Below, one piece after another: positions 16,876 through 23,798 of a stretch of 64,000 nucleotides of DNA. The stretch is from Blautia sp. An81. GTDB lineage: Bacteria > Bacillota > Clostridia > Lachnospirales > Lachnospiraceae. The position numbers and the translations under genes were made by a program. The notes beneath the pieces are model-generated. The model was not told the origin of the DNA and ran no database searches. It saw nothing but the letters and a program-made list of their open reading frames with translations. Location of the stretch: positions 185,500-249,499 of the forward strand of contig NZ_NFHH01000004.1 of NCBI RefSeq assembly GCF_002161285.1. The letters run 5' to 3'. Position 1 is the first letter of the stretch, and the number at the start of each line of letters is the position of its first letter.

Positions 16876-18504
16876 TTACTCTACTCCTGTCAAAGATGCT
16901 ACTTTTTTATAGATATCTGTATTATCGTAATATCCGTCAAATTCTTCCTGTCCCACACCCTGTGCGAAAACTTCTACCGGAAGACCTGTATGAGCGTAGG
17001 AACCAAAGTTTACACCGCTCTTGTTATTCAGGATATGTGTGATGGTAACGGTAAGAGGCTCATAGCTTCCGTATTTCACATATTCATCCTGGCCGAATTC
17101 TTCCTCTTCTCCGGTTCTGCTCATGGTGGTGTCATATGCTTCTTTCAGCTTATCATACTCATACTGGGTCATAACAAGACTTCCGTCATTGGTGGATTCC
17201 GGATGCATATCTGCACTGTCTTTCTGCTGGGTAGCAGTATCGTCAGAAACAGGAGCCTGAAGACCGAACAGTTCTGTTACATCTTTCATAACTGTATCAA
17301 AATCGGTTTTGTTTTCTTTATATCCTGCCACATAGTCAGAATCAAATTTAGCATAGGAAATCTTCTGGTTATTAAAATTCTGAAGGAAGGTATCATAGTC
17401 AGTTCCGGCATAACCAATGGTAAGACCACCTGTTTCATGGTCACCTGTTACCAGGATCAGAGTTTCGTCCGGATGCTCATTGTAGAAGTCCACAGCCTCT
17501 GCAACTGCATCATCCAGAGCAATGGTATCGCTGATAGTTGCTGCTGCGTCGTTTGCATGACATGCCCAGTCAATCTTTCCGCCTTCTACCATCATGAAAA
17601 ATCCATTTTCGTTATCCAGCATTTCGATTCCCTTGTCTACATAGTCTGCCAGGGCCCACTGTCCATCCTGGAGATCCATATCATAAGGCATAGCATCACT
17701 GTCAGCCAGGTGTTCTTCAACGACAATGGTTTTTCCGTCATCTGGAGTCAGCGCTTCAGCCTCGGCCTGAGTTCTGACAACTTTGTATCCGGCTTCTTCT
17801 GCTGCTGTGTAAAGATCTTTCTGATCTTCATTTTCCCCTGTAGGCTGTAGAAGAGCTCCGCCGGCAAAATAATCAAATCCGCTTTCTACAAGTTCCAGAC
17901 CGATATCATAGTAATCGTTTCTGGAAGCCTGATGCGCATAGAAGGCTGCCGGAGTGGCATGATTGAGGTTTACGCTGGAAATTACGCCGATCTTGTAATC
18001 TTTCTGGGCTTTCAGTTTTTCTGCGATGGTTTCATATTCCTGTGAGAAATCTTCACTTACGTTGATGCTTCCGCTCCAGGTCTTGTATCCAGTTGCAATA
18101 GAAGTTGCTGTTGATGCAGAGTCCGGAGCAAAAGAGGTGCTGTCATAAGTCTGAGCAGAGCCTGCAACCGGGAAGTTCATCATATTCAGGTTGTTCTGGC
18201 TGCTCAGTACAGTCTGCTCTTCCCCTTCTACCGTAACTGTCTCTGCATTTTCTGCTGAAGCATTTGCACTCTTAAAATAATTTGTCAGCTGAATCTGCGG
18301 ATAGCTCATACCGTCTCCGATAAACAAGAAGACATATTTAGGCGTTTTTCCTTCTGTCTGAGCAGCCGCACTGGTTTCTTCTGCTGCAGCTGTCTCCTGA
18401 GTTTCTGCATTCACTTCTTCTGTTGCTGTGTTTCCGCAGCCGGCTAAAAGACCTGTTGCCAGCATCATAGAAGCCATAGTCAGACAAATAATTTTTCTCT
18501 TCAT
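16876..18504 (-). CDS. Alkaline phosphatase, lipoprotein
   Basis: It releases phosphate from phosphomonoesters outside the membrane. The 542-residue precursor begins with a lipoprotein signal ending LLAGCGN (lipobox Cys near residue 23), followed by an Ala/Glu/Thr-rich linker. Metal and catalytic motifs of the PhoA family are present: FIGDGMSYPQIQ, the nucleophile Ser in PDSASTATSIATGYKT, EGGKIDWACHANDA, and GDHETGGLT. The ribosome binding site is CTCAGGAGGAAATTT. Upstream lies a three-hexamer array like a Pho box, which fits induction by phosphate starvation. It is cotranscribed with the YibE/F gene. Confidence 0.93.
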   Translation of the reverse strand: MKRKIICLTMASMMLATGLLAGCGNTATEEVNAETQETAAAEETSAAAQTEGKTPKYVFLFIGDGMSYPQIQLTNYFKSANASAENAETVTVEGEEQTVLSSQNNLNMMNFPVAGSAQTYDSTSFAPDSASTATSIATGYKTWSGSINVSEDFSQEYETIAEKLKAQKDYKIGVISSVNLNHATPAAFYAHQASRNDYYDIGLELVESGFDYFAGGALLQPTGENEDQKDLYTAAEEAGYKVVRTQAEAEALTPDDGKTIVVEEHLADSDAMPYDMDLQDGQWALADYVDKGIEMLDNENGFFMMVEGGKIDWACHANDAAATISDTIALDDAVAEAVDFYNEHPDETLILVTGDHETGGLTIGYAGTDYDTFLQNFNNQKISYAKFDSDYVAGYKENKTDFDTVMKDVTELFGLQAPVSDDTATQQKDSADMHPESTNDGSLVMTQYEYDKLKEAYDTTMSRTGEEEEFGQDEYVKYGSYEPLTVTITHILNNKSGVNFGSYAHTGLPVEVFAQGVGQEEFDGYYDNTDIYKKVASLTGVE

Positions 18505-18580
18505 AAATTTCCTCCTGAGTTGTTTTGTGTTTGCGCGATTTAATATATCATAAAGAGCTAAATACCAACTATCGCTGTTA

Positions 18581-18608
18581 TAATAATTTTAAGTAAAATC
18601 TTTGTGAA
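18581..18608 (-). promoter_or_regulatory. Candidate PhoP box upstream of alkaline phosphatase
   Basis: Read on the minus strand, three hexamers TTCACA, TTTACT and TTATTA occur with an exact 11-base period (starts at 18608, 18597 and 18586). Bacillus PhoP boxes are TT(A/C/T)ACA-like repeats spaced 11 bp. The array is 77 or more bases before the phosphatase start. Confidence 0.45.
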
Positions 18609-18638
18609 CTATAACAGGGTATAAATACAGGCTTTGAA

Positions 18639-18667
18639 TTGAGTTTTTAAGGGTTTCAAGGTATAAT
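18639..18667 (+). promoter_or_regulatory. Promoter of crcB
   Basis: TTGAGT (18639-18644), a 17-bp spacer and TATAAT (18662-18667), 35 bases before the crcB start. The leader is too short for a fluoride riboswitch and shows no such motif. Confidence 0.75.
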
Positions 18668-18702
18668 CGGTGATATAGACAAACTTGAGAGAGGAGAGAA
18701 AG

Positions 18703-19068
18703 ATGATCGAATGTATCGTAGTAGGCGCCGGAGGCTTTATCGGGGCAGTCTGCCGTTATCTCATAGGACTGATACCGGTAAATGAAAACCTGGATTTCCC
18801 TGTTAAGACATTTGCCATAAACATACTGGGCTCTTTTATCATAGGCATGATCGCCGGGCTGGCTTTGAAGAATAATGGCCTGAATCCCAGAGCAGTGCTG
18901 TTTTTGAAGGTTGGAATATGCGGAGGGTTTACCACATTTTCTTCCTTTGCTCTGGAAACAGGAGATTTGCTCAAGGGTGGCAATACAGTAACGGCGCTGC
19001 TGTATGTGAGCTTAAGTGTAGTGTTAGGTATATTGACAGTGTTTGGTGGGCAGGCTGTGGTACGGTGA
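18703..19068 (+). CDS. crcB: Fluoride channel CrcB/Fluc
   Basis: A 121-residue membrane protein with four helices that exports fluoride. The family signatures are all present: GGFIGAVCRYLIG at the start, NILGSFIIGM in helix 2, and GGFTTFSSFALE in helix 3, with the Phe box and the Na+-binding break. An in-frame ATG six codons upstream is possible, but GAGAGGAGAG is best placed for ATG 18703, where homology begins. Only one copy is seen here; single-gene Fluc proteins form antiparallel homodimers. Confidence 0.94.
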   Translation: MIECIVVGAGGFIGAVCRYLIGLIPVNENLDFPVKTFAINILGSFIIGMIAGLALKNNGLNPRAVLFLKVGICGGFTTFSSFALETGDLLKGGNTVTALLYVSLSVVLGILTVFGGQAVVR

Positions 19069-19094
19069 AAATGAGGAAGGAGTGAAGCTTCATT

Positions 19095-19568
19095 ATGATT
19101 TTGTATCATGCCAGTAAAGAAGTTGTAGAATTTCCAGAAATTCGTAAGACAAGATACACAAAAGATTTTTCTTGGGGATTTTATTGTACAAATAATTTAG
19201 AGCAGGCAATTAGGTGGGCAAACAGAGGAGAGGGGACTCCGATTGTTAATTATTATAATTATACTTTAGACGAATCTCTTTCTATTCTAAAATTTGAAAA
19301 GATGTGCGATGAGTGGCTGGATTTTATAGCAGAATGTAGAAGTGGGAAAATACATTCTTATGATATTGTAGAGGGACCAATGGCTAATGACACTGTTTGG
19401 AACTATGTAAATGACTTTTTGGCAGGAAGGATTACAAGAAAGCAATTTTGGGTTTTGGCAGAGTTTAAATATCCCACACATCAGATCAGTTTTCATACTT
19501 TATCGGCTTTAAATTGTTTGTCTTTTGAGAGGAGTGAAATAATCTATGACAGAAAAAGAAAAAAATGA
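19095..19568 (+). CDS. DUF3990 domain protein (ADP-ribosyltransferase-like)
   Basis: A 157-residue protein whose start, MILYHASKEVV, and internal FSWGFYCTNNLEQAIRWANR match the DUF3990 family. Pfam places that family with the ADP-ribosyltransferase fold: a His-x-Ser/Ala first strand, then a G-FY-T motif, as in toxin-like ART domains. No signal peptide or membrane segment is present, so it should act in the cytosol. The gene is more AT-rich than its neighbours, suggesting transfer. Its end overlaps the next gene by 23 bases. Such pairs look like toxin-antitoxin cassettes; toxicity is inferred and not shown. Confidence 0.75.
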   Translation: MILYHASKEVVEFPEIRKTRYTKDFSWGFYCTNNLEQAIRWANRGEGTPIVNYYNYTLDESLSILKFEKMCDEWLDFIAECRSGKIHSYDIVEGPMANDTVWNYVNDFLAGRITRKQFWVLAEFKYPTHQISFHTLSALNCLSFERSEIIYDRKRKK

Positions 19569-19989
19569 CTTTTTTTACGTGTGTGCTCTCATAGAATTTA
19601 CGGCAAGAAAGACCAGAAATAAAAGAGGAGTCATCGTCCGTGCTATGGGCGAAGAAGGTGTGAAGAAAGAACTGTATGATGCAGAAGTAAACCACTGTCT
19701 TTCTTTTGAACAGGTCAGTGATGAAATTATAGACCGTTATAAAATTCCGACAGGAAATTTTGACACGATATCGGATAGTCAATATTCGATTCCAAGTTTT
19801 CTGGATATAGGACGTTTATATAGTATTATGATAGAAGACTGTGCAAAACCGGGAGAAGAAGTTCAGGAATTGATAAAAATTTTTACTTCTTTTATCAGTG
19901 ATGAAATTTCTGATTTCAGTACGGATTTGTATTATCAAAATCCCAGCTATTTGGAATGGTCTTATCGGGAGGGAAGGCTTTTAGAATAA
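19546..19989 (+). CDS. Partner of the DUF3990 protein, possible antitoxin
   Basis: A 147-residue soluble protein with no clear family. Its N-terminal 60 residues (FFYVCALIEFTARKT, then GVKKELYDAEVNHCLSFEQVSDEI) have the size, helix pattern and closing -YD-H-S-EQV-DEI motif that recall the DUF3791-type proteins usually found beside DUF3990. The C-terminal half (DIGRLYSIMIEDC, LIKIFTSFISDEISDF) is helical and acidic. The start lies within the end of the preceding gene after GAGAGGAG, so translation is coupled. AT-rich codon use matches the DUF3990 gene. I would treat it as an antitoxin candidate. Confidence 0.6.
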   Translation: MTEKEKNDFFYVCALIEFTARKTRNKRGVIVRAMGEEGVKKELYDAEVNHCLSFEQVSDEIIDRYKIPTGNFDTISDSQYSIPSFLDIGRLYSIMIEDCAKPGEEVQELIKIFTSFISDEISDFSTDLYYQNPSYLEWSYREGRLLE

Positions 19990-20050
19990 ATTGCCTTGCT
20001 GAAGTTAATTTACGAGATATAAGAAAGAAAATGATACAGGAGGGGCATAT

Positions 20051-20329
20051 ATGGATTATCAAGATTATGTGAAAATGGGACTAGAAGGAGAAGGAAGACT
20101 GAAACTGATCTTATGTGGCAGCGTAGAAGAGGAAAAAGATGGAAAAACAGGAGTAGTATCTGTGGTCTTTGCCACAGAAGAGAAGGAGCTTGCAAGAGAG
20201 AAACTTCAGGAGTTATTGGAGGAAAGTCCTGAGAATTATTATATGGTTTACAGTGTACCTTTAGATACTGATTTGACGGAACTGGCTCACTATCCGTCTA
20301 TAGAAATTACCAGAGAGGATTTGCAATAA
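20051..20329 (+). CDS. Small acidic hypothetical protein
   Basis: A 92-residue protein I do not recognise. It is acidic, soluble and rich in Glu, with a strand-helix pattern: LKLILCGSVEEEKDGK, VVSVVFATEEKELAREKLQELLEE, YYMVYSVPLDTDLTELAHYP. This suggests a small alpha/beta fold. A good ribosome binding site (CAGGAGGGGCATAT) precedes ATG 20051. It ends 11 bases before the following membrane protein gene, so the two are likely one transcript. Confidence 0.65.
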   Translation: MDYQDYVKMGLEGEGRLKLILCGSVEEEKDGKTGVVSVVFATEEKELAREKLQELLEESPENYYMVYSVPLDTDLTELAHYPSIEITREDLQ

Positions 20330-20340
20330 GGAGAAAAAGA

Positions 20341-20871
20341 GTGAAAAAGTTACAGGAATATTTTTTATACTTTATGTTTTATTCTATTATCGGCTGGTGC
20401 TATGAGGTGTTTTTGGAGGTAGTAGTTTACAGATGGGGATTTTCTAACAGAGGTGTACTTTTCGGCCCATACTGTGTTATTTATGGTTTCGGGGCGCTGA
20501 TCCTGATTTTTTCTCTGAGCTGGCTCATGAAGAAAAAAATCAGAGTATGGAAACTGAATATTACCCCAATCCTGGTTTTTCTGGGAATTGTGGTGATTAC
20601 TACAGTAGTAGAGTTGGCGGCCAGCTACATCATGGAAGCTACAAGAGGGGAATGGATGTGGGATTACACCAGATTTGCTTTTAACTTCCAGGGAAGAGTG
20701 GCCCTTAACCCCAGCATACGCTTTGGGATCGGAGGAATGATTTTTCTCTATATCCTTCAGCCTCTTTTTGAAAAAGGAGTCAGAAAAATGCCGGAGAAAG
20801 TCATTCAGGCGGCGTCTGCTATTCTGGCGATTCTGCTGTGCGCAGATGTGATTTATCTGTTTCTGAAGTAA
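20341..20871 (+). CDS. Putative ABC-transporter type IV membrane protein (PF06541-like)
   Basis: A 176-residue protein with five to six membrane helices. It starts with GTG after AAGGAGAAAAAGAG. The N-terminal YFMFYSIIGWCYEV followed by NRGVLFGPYCVIYGFGA is the signature of the PF06541 family, named as a putative ABC-transporter type IV protein. A TRGEWMWDY motif occurs before the fourth helix. No ATPase partner is nearby, so transport is unproven. Many Lachnospiraceae carry several paralogs. Confidence 0.8.
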   Translation: MKKLQEYFLYFMFYSIIGWCYEVFLEVVVYRWGFSNRGVLFGPYCVIYGFGALILIFSLSWLMKKKIRVWKLNITPILVFLGIVVITTVVELAASYIMEATRGEWMWDYTRFAFNFQGRVALNPSIRFGIGGMIFLYILQPLFEKGVRKMPEKVIQAASAILAILLCADVIYLFLK

Positions 20872-20886
20872 GGATTTACAAAAGGC

Positions 20887-20915
20887 TTGAAACAGATAGA
20901 AAAATCCGGTATAAT
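20887..20915 (+). promoter_or_regulatory. Promoter of the queT-queF-queC operon
   Basis: TTGAAA (20887-20892), a 17-bp spacer and a perfect TATAAT (20910-20915). A small hairpin GTCTG-AGATA-CAGAC follows at once, then the preQ1 aptamer. Confidence 0.8.
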
Positions 20916-20962
20916 GTTTTTCGTCTGAGATACAGACATAAGTTACTTCCAGATATGGAATT

Positions 20963-21001
20963 GACAGTTCGAGACCATCCTGTCATTAAACAAAACTAGG
21001 G
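20963..21001 (+). promoter_or_regulatory. preQ1-I riboswitch
   Basis: The aptamer stem GACAG (20963-20967) / CTGTC (20980-20984) encloses the loop TTCGAGACCATC. It is followed by the A-rich tail ATTAAACAAAACTAGG that docks into the stem as an H-type pseudoknot. This matches the class I preQ1 aptamer pattern, close to the Thermoanaerobacter version (tail UUAACAAAACAAGG). Downstream, GGACTGTC (21035-21042) can pair with GACAGTTC of the aptamer, giving an alternative fold, and two further hairpins lie before the queT ribosome binding site. It should reduce expression of preQ1 uptake and synthesis genes when preQ1 is abundant. Confidence 0.87.
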
Positions 21002-21124
21002 ACAACAAGAAAGAATTATGAAGTTGTTGACGCAGGACTGTCACATATGAAATCCAGATATAGAAAAATATCCTGGATTCTGTTGTGTGGCGGTTCTGCT
21101 TTTTCTGTTTGGAGGTGAACGAAT

Positions 21125-21652
21125 ATGGATAATCCTGCAAAAATGAGCCGGGTGCAGAAAATGACTTTTTCTGCAATGGTCATGGCAATGTATATTGTCA
21201 TTCTCTATTTTACCCAAAGTTTCTCTTTTGGCGCATATCAGATCCGCATCGCTACGGCTCTGTATGCTCTTGCATATCTGTTTCCGTTCCTGGTTTTACC
21301 CCTTGGTCTCGCCAATTTTATATCGAACATGTTATTCGGCGGATTCGGCATTATTGATATGCTGGGCGGCTGCATCGTAGGAATGATCGCTGCAGCCTGC
21401 ATTGTATTGATCCGCAGGAAAAACTGGAACCAGGTACTGATCACAGTTCCCATTGTACTGGTGCCTGGGCTGGGAGTGGCTACCTATCTGTCTTATTTTC
21501 TTTCCATGCCATATCCTCTTATGGCGGTGAATCTCTGCATAGGGCAGCTGATCCCCTCTATCGTGGGAGTGGTCATGGTTAAAGCTCTGGAGAAAGTGCT
21601 ATATCCGGGAAGAACAGCCGGTATAACAGGAAAGCAGAGGACAGAACACTGA
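21125..21652 (+). CDS. queT: QueT family queuosine-precursor transporter
   Basis: A 175-residue membrane protein with about five helices, of the QueT (PF06177) family, the substrate-binding S component of an ECF-type transporter for queuosine precursors. Markers are the YFTQSFSFGAYQIRIATALYALAYLFP stretch (shown here as separate motifs FGAYQIR and ALYALAYLFP), GLANFISN, and GGFGIIDMLGG. The ECF energy module is not in this window. GGAGGTGAACGAAT precedes the start. It is the first gene after the preQ1 riboswitch and is followed by queF and queC, so both regulation and context support its role. Confidence 0.92.
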   Translation: MDNPAKMSRVQKMTFSAMVMAMYIVILYFTQSFSFGAYQIRIATALYALAYLFPFLVLPLGLANFISNMLFGGFGIIDMLGGCIVGMIAAACIVLIRRKNWNQVLITVPIVLVPGLGVATYLSYFLSMPYPLMAVNLCIGQLIPSIVGVVMVKALEKVLYPGRTAGITGKQRTEH

Positions 21653-21725
21653 AAAATCCAGCCGGGAAGCATGGCTTCTGCGGCTGGAAAGTTTATAAGA
21701 TTCTTTATAAAGGAGTAAATGAGAA

Positions 21726-22223
21726 ATGAGCGGAAGAACAGAGAAAGAACTGGAAGGAGTTTCTCTTCTGGGAAATCAGAAAGTCTCTTATCCATCGGAC
21801 TATGCCCCGGAGGTGCTGGAAACATTTCCAAACAAGCATCCGGAAAATGATTACTTTGTGAAATTTAACTGTCCGGAGTTTACCAGCCTGTGTCCTATGA
21901 CAGGACAGCCGGACTTTGCCACTATTTATATATCTTATGTGCCTGGAGAGAAAATGGTGGAAAGCAAGTCTCTGAAGCTGTATCTTTTCAGCTTCAGGAA
22001 CCATGGAGATTTTCATGAGGACTGCGTAAATATCATTATGAAAGACCTGATAAGGCTGATGGATCCAAAATATATTGAAGTATGGGGGAAATTTACCCCC
22101 AGAGGGGGAATCTCCATTGACCCCTATTGTAATTATGGGAAATCAGGCACAGTCTGGGAGAAAGTGGCCTTTGAACGGCTGACTCATCATGACCTGTACC
22201 CGGAAAAAGTGGATAACCGATAG
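21726..22223 (+). CDS. queF: NADPH-dependent 7-cyano-7-deazaguanine reductase
   Basis: It reduces preQ0 to preQ1 in queuosine synthesis. The 165-residue single-domain (YkvM-type) protein shows the catalytic Cys in [14 protein letters not shown], then [21 protein letters not shown] carrying the QueF motif E-K-S-L-K, and [17 protein letters not shown] precedes the start with a somewhat long spacing. queC follows after 11 bases. queD and queE are not seen in the window. Confidence 0.95.
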   Translation: MSGRTEKELEGVSLLGNQKVSYPSDYAPEVLETFPNKHPENDYFVKFNCPEFTSLCPMTGQPDFATIYISYVPGEKMVESKSLKLYLFSFRNHGDFHEDCVNIIMKDLIRLMDPKYIEVWGKFTPRGGISIDPYCNYGKSGTVWEKVAFERLTHHDLYPEKVDNR

Positions 22224-22234
22224 GAGGAGCAGAC

Positions 22235-22924
22235 ATGGGAGATAAAGCAATGGTTTTATTCAGCGGCGGTATTGACAGCACTACCTGCCTGGGCCTGGCT
22301 ATAGAAAAATACGGAAAAGAAAATGTGATTCCTCTTTCTGTTTTTTATGGACAGAAACATGAAAAAGAAGTGGAGGCAGCCAGAAAAATTCTGGAATATT
22401 ATGAAATCAAGGGCATGGAAATGGACCTGTCTTCAATTTTTGCCTACAGTAGCTGTTCCCTTCTTGCCCATTCCCAGGAAGAGATACCAGAGTCTTCTTA
22501 CGGAGAGCAGCTGGCACAGACAGGCGGAGCGCCGGTATCTACCTATGTACCTTTTCGAAACGGGCTTTTCTTGTCCTGTGCCGCCAGTCTGGCTCTTTCC
22601 CTGGACTGCAGCGTGGTCTATTATGGCGCTCATCGGGATGACGCTGCAGGAAATGCCTATCCGGACTGCAGCCGGGCTTTTTACGACAGTATGAATCAGG
22701 CGGTTTATGAAGGCAGCGGAAAAGCTCTTTACATAGAGGCGCCCTTTATTGATAAAAATAAAGCTGAAATCGTGGCGGAAGGTCTGAGATTGAAGGTCCC
22801 ATATGAGTTTACATGGAGCTGTTATGAGGGAAAGGAATTTCCCTGCGGAGTGTGCGGTACCTGCATTGACCGGCAGAAAGCTTTTGAGGCAAATGGAATA
22901 AAAGACCCGGCTTTGGGGGAATAA
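22235..22924 (+). CDS. queC: 7-cyano-7-deazaguanine synthase
   Basis: It converts 7-carboxy-7-deazaguanine to preQ0 using ATP and ammonia. The 229-residue N-type ATP-pyrophosphatase has the P-loop LFSGGIDSTTCLGLA at residues 8-22. The C-terminal zinc site is CYEGKEFPCGVCGTCIDRQKAF with four cysteines in the expected spacing. TAGGAGGAGCAGAC is the ribosome binding site. It is the last gene of the queT-queF-queC operon under the preQ1 riboswitch. QueC normally needs QueD/QueE products, so those must be encoded elsewhere if synthesis is complete. Confidence 0.95.
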   Translation: MGDKAMVLFSGGIDSTTCLGLAIEKYGKENVIPLSVFYGQKHEKEVEAARKILEYYEIKGMEMDLSSIFAYSSCSLLAHSQEEIPESSYGEQLAQTGGAPVSTYVPFRNGLFLSCAASLALSLDCSVVYYGAHRDDAAGNAYPDCSRAFYDSMNQAVYEGSGKALYIEAPFIDKNKAEIVAEGLRLKVPYEFTWSCYEGKEFPCGVCGTCIDRQKAFEANGIKDPALGE

Positions 22925-23112
22925 TCTTAAATGCAGAATGTTTTCAGAAAGTTTACAAAATCATGATTTTTTTCTTTACAGTAAAGCATTAGAATGGTAG
23001 ATATGAGATAAGAGCCGGAATATGGAGCAGATTGGGAGACAGGCAATAGATAGAACGGCTAAGGATCTAATCATAATTGTGAAATACTATGAAAGGATAG
23101 GAGAGGAAAGCC

Positions 23113-23514
23113 GTGGTTTACTGTATTGAGCCTAAGGGAGAATTCCGAAAATCTCTGATGCATATACTGGAATCTTGTGGTTATGCGTCAGAAGCAGTCC
23201 CCTCAGGAAAGGAACTGCTGGAAGTTTTAAAACAGCATCGTCCGGAACTGATTCTTCTGGACTATGATCTGCCCGGGGAAAAAGGGCTGGAGATTCTGGA
23301 TGTGCTAAGAGATTCTTTTGAATATGTCCAGATTCCCGTTATCATGGTTTCAGATACAAATGAGGGATTCAGAAAAGCCCAGTGCTTCGACCATGGGGCA
23401 GATGACTATCTGTCTGGAACTATGGGAAGAGTGGAAATGATGGCCAGGATTCGGGCAGTGCTCCGCCGGGCGGAGAGATATAAATATGGGGACGAGTGTG
23501 TCCGGATACAATAA
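23113..23514 (+). CDS. Stand-alone response-regulator receiver protein
   Basis: A 133-residue receiver domain with a GTG start after GGAGAGGAAAGCC. The acidic pocket, the phospho-acceptor Asp in LILLDYDLPGEKG near residue 55, the PVIMVSDT strand and the ADDYLSG loop are all present; the position of the usual conserved Lys reads as SGTMGRVEMMARI, so the KP motif is lost. The frame continues into ARIRAVLRRAER, the linker of OmpR-type regulators, and then stops: there is no DNA-binding domain. No histidine kinase is nearby. It may be a truncated OmpR regulator or a true orphan receiver. Loss of the KP motif suggests it may not signal in the normal way. Confidence 0.78.
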   Translation: MVYCIEPKGEFRKSLMHILESCGYASEAVPSGKELLEVLKQHRPELILLDYDLPGEKGLEILDVLRDSFEYVQIPVIMVSDTNEGFRKAQCFDHGADDYLSGTMGRVEMMARIRAVLRRAERYKYGDECVRIQ

Positions 23515-23555
23515 TAGAAAAGGTTCAGCAGGAATAGAACTCCAGAAAGGTGGAA

Positions 23556-23727
23556 GTCAGATTTGAATCAAATCTGACAAGGGATAAGGTCGAAAGATTA
23601 AGAAATTGAATATAAACCGTAGGATTCGGCAAGGAATACGGCTTTATATTCAAGAAGTCGGATTTAAACCGTAGAAATTCAGTAAGAAGTACGGATATAA
23701 ACTTAGAATGTTGATTTATAACCGTAC
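23556..23727. repeat. Tandem hairpin repeats downstream of the receiver gene
   Basis: First, an 11+1+11 near-perfect palindrome, GTCAGATTTGA-A-TCAAATCTGAC (23556-23578). Next, two hairpins in tandem about 52 bases apart: TATAAACCGTA ... TACGGCTTTATA (23611-23648) and ATTTAAACCGTA ... TACGGATATAAA (23662-23701). A third half-copy, ATTTATAACCGTA, is at 23715-23727. The hairpin bodies share the pattern CCGTAG-ATTC-G-AAG-A-TACGG. No protein gene is evident in this 230-base stretch. Confidence 0.6.
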
Positions 23728-23745
23728 CAAAGGCAGTCAAAAGCG

Positions 23746-23790
23746 GGGCAGCCCCACGAGAATTTTATTTCTCGTGGGGCTGCCCCTTTA
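23746..23790. terminator. Bidirectional terminator before uxuB
   Basis: A perfect stem GGGGCAGCCCCACGAGAA and its complement with a short loop and TTT, between convergent transcripts. Confidence 0.88.
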
Positions 23791-23798
23791 AGATTGGA

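Noticed and set aside
18668..18702. Possible fluoride riboswitch before crcB
   Set aside because: Only 35 bases lie between promoter and start, too short for the aptamer, and the motif is absent.
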